A model generated the notes under the pieces. It had not been told where the DNA came from, searched no databases, and saw only the letters and a list, made by a program, of their open reading frames with translations. A DNA stretch of 64,000 bases from Zygaena filipendulae (taxonomy: Eukaryota > Arthropoda > Insecta > Lepidoptera > Zygaenidae), in assembly GCA_907165275.2 (NCBI GenBank), contig OU015657.1, positions 12,733,001 through 12,797,000 of the forward strand, written 5' to 3'. The first letter of the stretch is position 1, and each line of letters starts with the position of its first letter. Of the stretch, positions 1 to 18,286 are shown one piece after another. A program made the translations under genes and the position numbers.

Positions 1-457
1 GCGAAACGGTCACGGTTGATGAGTCCACAGCAAACCACTACAAGACTTATTAAAGTACAAGCAAAAAGTGTTCAGTCTTACTCAGGACCATACAATCAAA
101 ACATCTGTCTTCAATTATGAGTTAAGCGTCTCGCAAAAGTTTCGCATTTTTCGTTAGAAAAATTCAAAAGCCTTTTTATTCGCGTAGTATTTCTTGATGC
201 ATGAAAACATATCGGATCAGTATCGAAATTAAGGGAGTAAATTCCAAAATTGCCGATTACGAAAGTGTTGTATCACATTTTTCCAAACTCTTAACTTCGT
301 ATGATTGCAATTTCCAAATAACACATTTTTTAACGTTTAAGGGGTAACAATATGCTTTGGATGACGTCTGTACATCTAATATCTACCTTAAATCTAAGCG
401 CGGAAACATCACAGAATTAACAAAGAAACATGCAAAGATTTCGCTAATTGTGATTAT

Positions 458-665
458 ACTAATCTATACTAATATTATAAACAGCAAAAGTTTGTGAGTT
501 GGTGAATTTGTGAGTTTGTGACGTTGTACGGGGGAATTTTTGGATCTACTGAACCAATTTTGACTACTGTGATCCCGAGTCATAGGGTACTTTTTACCCT
601 GGAATTCCCGCAGGAACTCCGAAATTACCGCGGGATTTCGCGGGGATCATGGCAGCTAGTGACTT
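458..665 (-). repeat. SINE-like repeat, CCCCGCGG family, reverse copy
   Basis: Read on the minus strand this is a diverged member of the family seen throughout the window: head near 660 (AGCTAGCTGCC with a CGCGG core), middle with GGGTAAAAAGTACCC, and tail of AATATTAGTATAG near 460. Non-coding, presumably retroposed. The 93-aa open frame at 518-799 is produced by this repeat and is not a gene. Confidence 0.7.
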
Positions 666-1387
666 GTATTGCTGTGAGCTTAATCGTCATCTCTATCTGT
701 CACAACGTCGGAGAAGTTTTACTTCCAAAGATTACATATATACGCGTATATCTATTAACAATTTTTTTAATGGTAGGTAATTATTTTAATCGTACTTAAT
801 TAATTTTTTCTAAATTACTTTTAAAATTTTCGAAAGCAATGAATTTATGTATCTAATCAAACACACTAGTTCCTAAGAGTTTGTGGGATTTAATAACAGA
901 GAGAAATAAAAAAAAAACTTGAAAACTTTAATTCGAGCTTTTTTACTTAATGTTTGATTAGGTACTTATATGAGCGAAATCTATCTACTAGTACCTAAGC
1001 ACTGTAAATTTAAAATTTCTTAGTAAAGGCGTGATTCACATAGGTATTGTGACAAAGAAGCGATTTATTTGATTACATTTATTAATAAATTATTAATGAA
1101 ATGGCTGCACTTGGGCACGTTTTACGAGTGGCGGCGGCGGGCGACGTCTTCCACTGCATTATTCAATAAAATTATTCAGAGCCACGACTGTTTAGCACGA
1201 TTTAATCACAAGATTAATCAGAATGAACTCCACAAAACAAGGAAGCTTTTTATTAAGCCAGTTATAAGGTATATAGGTACGTGAAGTCTGAAGAGTTAGG
1301 TACCTGATGCAAGAAAGTAACGTTCGTACATATTTTATTTTCGATAGCCGAATCTAAATACATACTTTAAATAGTTATTTGTGCAAC

Positions 1388-1487
1388 AAGAGAACAAAGT
1401 CATTTTTTGCTGCGAGTGCTGATTTTGAATCCTGAGCAAGCGAAGGATTCAAAGGCACGAGATGCAAAAAACTTTGCTCTCGTGTAA
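1388..1487. repeat. Imperfect inverted repeat, about 100 bp
   Basis: The left arm (ACAAGAGAACAAAGTC, then TTTTGAATCCT) pairs with the right arm (AGGATTCAAAGG, then AACTTTGCTCTCGTGT) around a short loop. A second small perfect hairpin, TGAGCAAAAT/ATTTTGCTCA, lies near 1866-1888. These look like decayed foldback elements; no coding content is seen. Confidence 0.55.
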
Positions 1488-2069
1488 CACACATAACTTT
1501 TCACTTCAGCAGCGAGAACACTTTAGGAGATAATAGTTATTTACAGGTTAAATATCAGTTTTATTTGCAGTAAATACTTATTTCGTTTAAATACAACAAT
1601 AAGTTAAAAATTCAATAAATTACATTAAAAGACATAATTATCTTTTTGCTAAATTTCTTTAGTTAGTACAAATTTCCGAACGTGTTTGTCTTTGAGGTCT
1701 AATTCAAAATCGGAACTTCGAAAGGGCTGGTCTTTGTCTCTCTCTCTTTCTAATGGCGGGAAAGAATATAGTAAATGTTTCGAATTGTATGATTAACCCG
1801 AGGCTGAATAAGATATTCGCGGTTTTCTGAAAACAAAAATTATAAAGTTACTTTGTCTCACTCAGTGAGCAAAATCGCATTTTGCTCACTGATTTCAGGC
1901 AGCAAAACCTACATGTTTGAGCTACTGAAGTGAAAAAATGTTTGACCCCCAAAAGTACCTACACAGTAGGTAAGAATTAAAATAATATATAATAGATAGT
2001 TGGGAATAATTTCAAGGTTTTAATAACACACAGTAAAAGCATTGTTATCAAAATTACCTATAGTACAGT

Positions 2070-2156
2070 TAGAGATGGGTTTTGGTCCGGCATTTACGGA
2101 CATTTTGAGTAAATGCCCGATAGACGTCCATTAACGCCGAACAAAACCCATCTCTA
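2070..2156. mobile_element. Miniature inverted-repeat element, about 87 bp
   Basis: TAGAGATGGGTTTTG at the left end is matched by its reverse complement, CAAAACCCATCTCTA, at the right end (15-bp perfect terminal inverted repeats). The inside is short and non-coding. The superfamily is not clear because no unambiguous target duplication is visible. Confidence 0.6.
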
Positions 2157-2251
2157 CATAGAGACGTGCAAAGCAATACTCTCGGTTTCAACTATAGTGA
2201 CAAAATATTCTATTTCTTATTTGTGTATTATCACCTATCTATAGTATGTAA

Positions 2252-2430
2252 TCTATACTAATATTATAAATAGAAGTTTGTGAATTGTGAATTTGTGACG
2301 TTGTATGGGGTAATCTCTGGATCTACTGAACCAATTTCGAAAATTCTTTTACCAATCGAAAACCACGCATATTGTAACCCAGGTTTCCCAAGGAAACTCC
2401 GAAATAACTGCGGGGGAACAGCTAGCAATA
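2252..2430 (-). repeat. SINE-like repeat, CCCCGCGG family, reverse copy
   Basis: On the minus strand it begins at the CTGTTCCCCCGCAG-like head near 2425 and ends in TTATAATATTAGTA near 2255. It is diverged from the consensus in the middle. Non-coding. Confidence 0.65.
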
Positions 2431-4863
2431 GATAACTCTACTCTTAGTCAAAAGTATTAAAGCTTAAAGCATGAAGTTTATCACAAGACACTTTCCCTTA
2501 GGCAACCCCTAAAACAAGATATTTGGAAATACAACCCATTAAAGGGGTTGGTAAGTTTGTGTGGAAGTACTGTCATTTTTGAAGTAGGTATCATGGATAT
2601 AGTCTTTTATCTGTGATCATGGTAATCTCTCTTCTTGGCTCTTCTTTAGAATAAAAATAAAGCCGCGTCGTGTAGAGCGCAGAGAGAGTAACATGTAGGT
2701 GCAGAGGTCAGCTAGTGAACATAATATTATGTTATTTTTTCTATCACAGTGTATTTTTCATCATCAAACCGTCAATATAAAACCCCGAGCCGACAAAATG
2801 CAAGCGTAATAGGTACCTAGGGGCCGTAGCTATTTATCCACCAGAAATATCAAAAAAACTAAGATGCAGTATAGTGGTACAATTGATACAAAGACGATAA
2901 CGGTCATCCGTTTACTCGTCTGTCATTTTGATTAATTATCTTTTTTTTATTTCGCTATCAATCTGAGTCGGAGATTTAGCTACAGACAGACATTGAGACA
3001 GACAGACTAACTGTTATAAAAGGTAAAAGATAAATGCATTAGTTCTAGTAAGAAGATTAGATTTTTTTTTTTGTTTTTTTAATAAGAAACCAACGGATTT
3101 CACAATCTATATTTAATAAAAAGTTTAAGTAGGTATGTATCCAACTACATATCTCTGCATATACTATACTATTATGATTTTACTTTATTTACTTCGGAAA
3201 ACTTACTGCTAAGTTTACATTTTGATCTGCACTTGAGTCATAATAGCATTCAAGTTTTCACATAAGCAAATTTGTGTAATCTAAGAAAACTTAAGAGGTA
3301 CAAAAAATACAAACGATCATTCGTTGCATAGTTCGACTGATTCAATATTTTCTCCCTTTACAGTTATTTTTCTTCATTTACTTTGTGCTTTGAAATCGGT
3401 TTGATTTTTTTATACCTATCTACTTTTCCTTTCTCGTAAATTAGACGCTTTACGTATACCTATGTAAAGGCTTTATTTTCTTTCTTTCGTGTTCTGTTAC
3501 GACTGCATGATCTAAGTTGGTTGTGAGAAATGAGGTCATTGCCCCGCAGTGTAATACCTACCAGCACCTTCCGTTTATTTCTTTATGTTGGCAATTATCT
3601 ACTCACAAAAAAATGCTGTAAAAAGCACGGACAAGTTCAAGTTCGATAACTGAAGTGAGGTGCCGTAATAATTTGAAATGCCATTGTGTTGTTGTGGCAG
3701 CTGTTCATACAAATCAGTAAGACTCATTGTCAGTATGTAGGTAAGTAATTAATTACCTTGTTACATATACGTTCTAATTAAGCCTCACACCTGGATTTCA
3801 TGATTAGTTTAGTTTTTGATGCAAAAGTGATTGATATCACATTACCTGACGATGAGTATACGGCTTTATTTGTTAGTTTGTTAGGCTTTCACGCCTTAAC
3901 GGCTCAATCGATTATCATGAAATTTGGCATACGCGTTTTCAGGGGTCCAGAGACGGCCGCAGGGTACTTTTTGTCCCGGAATTCCATCGGGAACTCCGAA
4001 AACTCCGAAACTTCGAGGAACGAGGAACTTCATAAAACTTTTTTTTACTTCCTCATTAGTGAGGAAGTAAAAAAAAGTAAAAGCTCATTTTCATATCGCA
4101 TTTTAAATAATTTACTAACCTACTCCACCGAATCGAAAGGAACGTCTTGATTTTCATAACGCATTTCCCTTATCTACGTGACGAGTGACGATTACCTACT
4201 ACCAGTTTGTCTCCTACCGCAAGTCGCATCAAAGAACTTCACACCTATTAAAAAAAAACATTGCATTGCAAGCTATGCATGGCGCCGGACACTGTCTATA
4301 CTAACTATCTACTCGACTATGAAGAACTGGAGGAAGGGTGACATCACCCCAGCTGTGCTAGAGTGACTCACACTCAGGTCTCGAGGGATTAGGATTCAAC
4401 TTTTAGCCAAAGGCCTTATTTATTGATTTATTGATAACTGTAGCTGTCCCCCGTGGGAATTGCAGGATAAACTATACGTATGAACCTTCCTCTGGAATCA
4501 CTCTATCTGTTGGTGAAAACCGCATGAAAATTCGTTCAGTTGTTTTTAAGTTCATCGAGACAGACAAACAGACAGAAGCGGCGGAGAACTGTTTTAAAAT
4601 ATATTGTATAGACTTTTTTTTCTACTTACTAAACTGATACTTTTTTTTTTCAATATATATAAGGGGCTGAAAAAGTTTGTATGAAGGTACCGTCAGTTTT
4701 TTAGTAGGTATAGAGTCGTTATTGAAGTCATTATTATCTCTATATTTATTAGATGTAACAATAATACTTATATTATACACTTAAAAGTCTTCGAAGCACG
4801 CAACGATTCGTAGAAAGTCTATATTTAGGAGCGCAATATTCAATTTCGGTCTGAACGAAGAAC

Positions 4864-5007
4864 ATGGATGTACTGCGGTTTGTCTTACTCATCGTGTACC
4901 TATGGATGAAGTTTTTGTTATTGACACGAGTTGAGATGAATCATGGTTTCAAGAAAAGGTTTTTAATTATTGATATAAAACAACAGCTTTCTTTAACAGA
5001 CGTTTGA
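4864..5007 (+). CDS. Possible short ORF with a signal-like hydrophobic start (47 aa), unrecognised
   Basis: An ATG at 4864 opens 47 codons to a TGA ending at 5007. Residues 2-21 are strongly hydrophobic (MDVLRFVLLIVYLWMK then FLLL), like a signal peptide or membrane anchor, followed by a basic stretch (HGFKKR). No family is recognised. It may be chance in AT-rich DNA, or the first exon of a secreted product. Weakly supported. Confidence 0.15.
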   Translation: MDVLRFVLLIVYLWMKFLLLTRVEMNHGFKKRFLIIDIKQQLSLTDV

Positions 5008-5621
5008 AAAGGGCTACTGACAGACAGTCTACAACCAGACAGGCATACAAAGTTAATAGATTATTTACAAGCCTTATTTTAATGTTTTTTTTATATCACA
5101 ACAAGAAACTAATTAAAAAACGATTTAAATTAAGAATATTTCACACTCACAATGGGTTTGAAATCAGAGGCTAATGATTATTTTAGTGGAGTTTTTATAA
5201 ACAGTAAAAAAAAATTTTTTTTGTGCATCCGCTTTGAAGATGGTGTTTATTGTAATAGCAAAAAGGTTGAACTGTGTAAGAAAATAAATGATTGGACAAA
5301 GAAATATATACTGTTGTGCACAATAATGTTATACAACCACGTATTTTTGTAATATTGTTCGACCGTAGATTAATTTAATACCGATTTAAAAAAAAGGAGA
5401 GACTGTAATTTTTTTTAATGTCTGTTTTAATAAACCTATTGATTATTTTTTTGTTTTTTGGTAAGGGGATACCTCGAGGGTGATCCCATGACAAGGAAAT
5501 GAGGATCTGATGATGAGATTCTGATAAAAACCCTAATGCTGAGAGTGTGTAGGTGATAGTCTACATACAGACAAGGTGCTGCGCGGTGGACACGTGCACT
5601 CGATTTCGAATTAGAGGATCC

Positions 5622-5836
5622 TACTAATATTATAAACGCGAAAGTTTGTAAGAATGTATGGATGGATGGGTGGATGGATGTTTGCTACTCTTTCACGCAA
5701 AAACTACTGGATGGATTTAAATGAAACTTTACAATAATATAGCTTATACATCAGATTAACACATGGGGTACTTTTATCCCGGAATTCCCGCGGGAACTCT
5801 GAAATTAACGCGGGTGAAACCGCGGGGCACAACTAG
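5622..5836 (-). repeat. SINE-like repeat, CCCCGCGG family, reverse copy
   Basis: The minus strand carries the head (GTTGTGCCCCGCGGTTTCACC, reading down from 5836), the GTTCCCGCGGGAATTCCGGG core, the TTTTTGCGTGAAAGAGTA box and the ATAATATTAGTAGG tail near 5622. A GGATGGATGGGTGGATGG simple repeat lies near the tail. Well preserved, so relatively young. Confidence 0.8.
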
Positions 5837-5934
5837 TAATTCAATGAAGCAGACGTGGGAGTCATACATGGCGATTTCCTTACTACATTTTCCTTCCACA
5901 AAAATCCTAAGACACAGAGACCATTAAAATATAC

Positions 5935-6162
5935 TAGCTGTCCCCCGCGGTTTCACCCGCTTTAGTTTCGGAGATCCCGCGGGTATTCCGAGATAAAAGT
6001 AAAGTAAGTAGGTAAGTAAAGTGAGTGATAAAAGTAACCTATGTCCTTCTCTGTACCTGACAACATGTATGCAAAACTTCGTGGTGATCGGTTGAGCCGT
6101 TTAGTTGTGAAAGCGTAACAAACAAACAAATAAACTTACTTTCGCATTTATAATATTAGTAT
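5935..6162 (+). repeat. SINE-like repeat, CCCCGCGG family, forward copy
   Basis: Starts at TAGCTGTCCCCCGCGGTTTC and ends at TTTATAATATTAGTATA. It contains the AACGTGTATGCAAAA-like and GATCGGTTGAGCCG boxes and a CAAACAAACAAAT stretch. Together with the copy at 5622-5836 it forms an inverted pair about 100 bp apart. Confidence 0.8.
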
Positions 6163-6435
6163 ATTGTTCATTAAGAAGCAAAATTGTAAAACAACCATGA
6201 TTACATTGTAATTACATGACTAAATCAATTGAAAAAGTTTAATCGTCAAGGTTAGTCCAAATAAAATGCTACGCTGGCCATCGAGACGCTCGTTCAAACA
6301 TCCCACTGTCCCAAATTATACGGAGCAAATCGTTCTTGCCATTGTTCTTAACTTTTGGTGCGTGACACGTACAAATCGACATCAATCTCCAATCACAATT
6401 ATTGGTGACTATAATCATTTGTCTTGTGAGTTTTA

Positions 6436-6582
6436 GAGCCTGTGCACACCACCTTTTTTTAAACGCGCCGTTTTTATCCTATGAAAGTCTATAGACTGCG
6501 TCTGACTCGCGTGCGTATCGCGTCTGTATAGCTACAATCGCGCGTCGACGGCGCGTTTAAAAAACGTGGTGTGCATAGGCCC
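6436..6582. mobile_element. MITE with about 30-bp terminal inverted repeats
   Basis: The left end GCCTGTGCACACCACC, followed by a T-tract and AAACGCGCCG, is mirrored at the right end by CGGCGCGTTT, an A-tract and GTGGTGTGCATAGGC. The total is about 147 bp with no coding potential, so it is a non-autonomous DNA transposon. Confidence 0.7.
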
Positions 6583-9500
6583 TTATGTTCGTCGATTGTT
6601 TCGATTACAAAATGGCTTTAACTCCTGGCGGGTAACGCTTAATCCAATATAGATTCGGTTATATATGTGGGTGTCGTCGTCGAGTTCCGCTGTCTTAATT
6701 CAACAAATAATTTAATGAGATCGTACTCCAGTCAGTTAAGTTACTTGGATTTCAAAATGATACCATTTTGAGACTTTTAAATAAGTTTCTGTATCTTTAA
6801 TTGTTTGTTTTCAAATGAGATTACGCCTACATCGTACTATACCGTTCTTTATTTGTCGTTATTTAATTTAAAACACGATTATAATCCAATTCGTCTCGAA
6901 TCGGGGCAGTTACGCGTTCCAATAAGCTTTTAAACGTTCGTTTCGAGGTACACCCACGTCTGAGAATTAAATTGTTACCATAACAGGCGCAATTGAACAT
7001 AATATCTAGTGCAATTTATTGATTTGTATCTAGGCATTATAAACACTTATTGCGACATCAAAATGCTACATAGTACACGTAAAAGTTTAGGAGAGTCACT
7101 TAGGTAGGTATTGTTAGGTTGGTTATTAGGAACTAGCTGAGCCCCGCGGAACTTCCGCAAGAACAATTTTTTTTCTAAAATAAAAGTTGCCTAAATTGCT
7201 CCTTATAACATCACTTTCTGCCAGTGAAAGTCTCGTTAAAATTGGTCCAGCCGTTTCAGAGATTAGCCGAAACAACCAGACAGATAATAACAGACGGACA
7301 AAAAAAAAATGTTTTTTTTTTTATGTAAGTAGGTACTCGTGCCGTATATACTTTCAGATGCATTTAGAGAAAGTCTGTTAATTTGGAATTACAAACAGAC
7401 ACTTCAATTTTATTTATCTATATTTATAGATTGTATATATATATATAGATACAGATGTGAATATAGCCAGGTAACTTTGTACCTGGATAGAGATCCCGAG
7501 GTGTAACGGCTGTGTTTGTTTGTTTAAGAGGTCAATTAGATCAGCGATTAATACATATAGTTTTTAATCTATCGCGGATAAATTTCAGAAACAAATCTAA
7601 CACGTTTCTATATAAAAAATACTAAAATAGCTTAATCATTCGTATATACATAGTCATTATCTTTAACGTGTTTGCTACTGGATGACCCCTTTCCGCCTAT
7701 CATTGTCATTCCACGTCTTGTATTTGATATGATACGTATGTTTCCAATCATCCACGTCGATGGACTAGATAAAATTCATGAGTTGGAAAAAAAAAGCTTT
7801 GTTCAGACATTTTGCAAGACATGTTGATCGATGATAGAACCTTCATTACAGTTTACAAGTCACACTGTATGGCGGGCGCGGCGGTACCACACAGTACCGT
7901 ACGCCGTGCCGTGAGTTTTTCCTTTTTCCTCGGATAGATCCCCTTAATACCGAACAATGGCATGTTAATTTGGAAAGTTATACTACTACTGGGTATTTAT
8001 AGCTTTCATATCATTTGTTACTATAGAACTTATCGCCATTTGTATCTTTTGTGTTGAAGGAATAAATAAAACGCGATGAAAATTGCAAAGAAAAAGGAAT
8101 TATAGGTACTTAGAAAACTCTATGCAAAGATATTGAAAGAGAATAGATTGTCAATACGTTTTTACTCATTTCGCTACAGAAAAAGTGTATACCTAAGTAG
8201 GTATGTCGTAATATAATATCAAGGCCTCGCGTCGCGTGTTTAAAATTCCTATCCATGTACCTAATCCATGGATCAAAAGTAGGAAAATAAAATAAAATGT
8301 GACATAAAATTGTTTTGTAAATTCATGACATTATTTTCAAGTTCGTATACTTTTTTAGTCTATATTCATTGACGTAAAACAAATATTAATATCAATGCAT
8401 ATATTAGAGGTATATTATTGATAATAATGGAAATTGATGGGATTGTTATCGTGAAAAGCCAAAGTATATACAATTTTCATTTCATGTCTGAAGTCTATGA
8501 TAGGTTTGCACCCTCGTGCGTGCTTTGAAAGCATTAAGTTGTCCGTGTTCCTCTGGGATACGTGCATCAACTGTGGTGTTATGATGTAGTGTAATGTCGT
8601 TTGATAGAGCCAGGCATTTTTTTTGTGGAAAAAAGAGTTGAACAAAAAATTAGACATTTATATATATCTACCTATGCGTTAACTGACGACGAATGATATG
8701 TGTCGTATTTTAACGGTTGTTCGTGGACCGTGTGCGTACACCCGATGGAGGGGCGCGTCATTTTAGCTTAGACATAGCTCTATTACAGACAGACAGAATC
8801 TCGAAAATGCATTAACCGATCAAGGATGGTTCAGACGATACCTAATGGTCCACCATAAAGTCCTATGTTGACTAGTACTAATTGTACGTACGCATGAAAA
8901 CTACCAGTTTAAAACTAGGCCAATTGAAGGTAGTTCGTGCTAATAGGTATACTTACCACGATGTAGCCTCAACGTGACGTCAACAATGATGAAAGAACCC
9001 ACTGAAAGATTAGTGCTCCCTTACTTTGTATGTCCTAATTTGTTGATGTATTACAAAAAAGTCACGTATGTAGGTACCTATCGCTATTTGGTTCAAGTTA
9101 TAAACTTGCTAGCTGCGCCCTGCGGTTTCATCCGTGGTAATTTCGGAGTTCTCGCGGGAATTCTGGGATGAAAAGTACCCTATATCCTTCTCTGTAGGTA
9201 ACCTCGACAACGTGTAATGCAAAAGGAGATTGACAGGGTATGGACCAAATGCTGCCCAGGAGTAGGACTACCTTGACTGAGTTCCTTGCATTGCTTTATA
9301 TTGAAAAATTATTTTTTTTTCAAAATCGGTCCCGGAGAAAAAAAATTAACGTCAGTTTTGTTTGTACGTTTTACATAGTATGTATGTTCCCCGATTATTC
9401 GAAGACGTCTGGACCGATTTGGAAAATTCTTTTTTGGTTGAAAGGGTATACTTCCGAGGTAGTACCACTGTCATAAGGTCAGGATCTGATGATGGGATAT

Positions 9501-9849
9501 TCGAGAAATGGAGGGAACTTATCAAATATTATAGGCACACCAAGACTTTTGGGTATTTTTTGGAATATTTCATGCATTTGCTTTCGGAAAGCACCATTTA
9601 GTGAAGTGAAACTAATGATGACGACAACAGATGACCAGCGGAACTACTCAATAATAGGTATTTCACAGGTTGCGATTGATTACTTTAAGGTGGTTGCTGA
9701 GCAGTTTATGCTCATCACAGTGCATGTGGTGAAGTGGAGCTGATAGTGTGTATCAGTAAAACTCCTCAAAAATATACATCCCTCCATCGGGAAAAGCATT
9801 TATTTATTGTTATTGTAATTAAGTATTTATTTTTACCCATACCTTTTTT

Positions 9850-10600
9850 CCCACGACTCCTAGGATGGAATTAGACGCGCTTTATTTTACTGACTACTAC
9901 TACTCTTAGGAACATATTGTACTATGTCTACATCCTGGGCAGCACTTGGTCTACCTTCCATGAATGTTTATGGTTTCCCAATAAATCTCAACAAAAACTT
10001 TTTTTTTTCACGACTCCTGGGATAGAATTAGGCGCCCTTTATTTTACAAACTACTACTATCCTAAGGAACATAATGTACTATGTCTACATCCTGGGCAGC
10101 ACTTGGTCTACCTTCCATGCAAGTTTATTGTTTCCCAATAAATCTCAACAAAAACTTTTTTTTTTCACGACTCCTGGGATAGAATTAGATGCGCTTTATT
10201 TTACAGATTACTACTACCCTAAGGAACATAATGTACTATGTCTACATCCTGGGCAGCACTTGGTCTACCTTCCATGCAAGTTTATCGTTTCCCAATAAAT
10301 CTCAACAAAAACTTTTTTTTTTCACGACTCCTGGGATAGAATTAGATGCGCTTTATTTTACAGATTACTACTACCCTAAGGAACATAATGTACTATGTCT
10401 ACATCCTGGGCAGCACTTGGTCTACCTTCCATGCAAGTTTATCGTTTCCCAATAAATCTCAACAAAAACTTTTTTTTTTTCACGACTCCTGGGATAGAAT
10501 TAGATGCGCTTTATTTTACAGACTACTACTACCCTAAGGAACATAATGTACTATGACTTTATTCTGGGCAGCACTTGGTCCAATCTTCATACAAAGATTG
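9850..10600. repeat. 157-bp tandem repeat array, about 4.7 copies
   Basis: A unit containing CACGACTCCTGGGATAG, GATTACTACTACCCTAAGG, GGCAGCACTTGGTC and CCCAATAAATCTC recurs every 157 bp from about 9850 to 10600. The middle units are nearly identical and the edge units are diverged. Each unit has a T9-T10 tract. Downstream, at 10600-10685, is the tail of a CCCCGCGG-family SINE (GTTGAGCCGTGAAAGCG through CATTTATAATAAGGAT), so the array seems to have grown inside or beside a SINE copy. The repeated 60-90 aa open frames it makes are artefacts. Confidence 0.9.
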
Positions 10601-11345
10601 GCATTGTCCTTTCATGATGATCCGTTGAGCCGTGAAAGCGTAACAAACAAACAAACAAACTCACTTTCGCATTTATAATAAGGATTATCGGAAGATCTCA
10701 TCAGAGCTTTTGGTGTGGAACAGAAAAATCTTAGTTCTTGCAATGTCAGATTTTATTAATATTTAGCTCGAAATGAAAAGAAATTTATGTCTGACCTTAT
10801 TTAAATGACTTGTTGCTTGACCTATAAAAGAACAAGGACCATACAAAAAAGGAGAACAAAGAATTTATTAAACAAACAACAAAAAACCAAAAATCGAGCT
10901 TTCGAACAAAGAAATTTTTGTACTAACGCAACAAAATTGTAATTTGGTACACAACACAGTAGTAAGTAGGCAGGCAATGTAATTTAAGTATTATGGTTGC
11001 AGGCAACATATGTATCTATAGCTATTGTTGTATTTTCATGCGAACTCCCAAATGTTTCTGAAATTTTATTTATTCACGCATGCACAACTTTTTTTTGTTT
11101 GCCAAGTGAATGTTACTTACACTTTTTTATTGGCCTGCACTAGTAAATTTTATCAGCGGTATGAAAAATTTTAAACACAAAATTGCCAATTACGGCCATG
11201 ATGTAAAACTTTTTCGCGTTGTTATTTACTCTACCTTCCTTATGGATTTCTTTTAAATAAAATACTTATCTCAGATAATACGAGGTTTTTTAGCGAGTGG
11301 TGGCAATAGGTATAACTACACCTTAATAGTTCATCCATTTTCCAG

Positions 11346-18286
<6,941 letters not shown>

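Larger units (their letters stand above)
1..11345. other. Repeat-rich non-coding region upstream of alpha-tubulin coding exons
   Basis: No conserved coding exon could be recognised here on either strand. The open frames present are short, AT-rich or lie inside repeats. The stretch holds several SINE-like copies, inverted-repeat elements and a 157-bp tandem array, listed separately. Because the first recognisable tubulin exon starts at residue 2, part or all of this region may be the first intron of the tubulin gene. ATG followed directly by GT occurs at a few places (for example near 769 and 2626) but none has a convincing 5' leader, so exon 1 was not placed. Confidence 0.6.

Noticed and set aside
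769..780. ATG|GTAGGT as the missing tubulin start exon
   Set aside because: It lies just past a SINE-derived stretch without a leader or promoter, more than 10 kb away. ATG followed by GT is common by chance.
9917..10537. Four repeated 63-88 aa frames at a 157-bp step
   Set aside because: They are copies of the same chance frame inside the tandem array.
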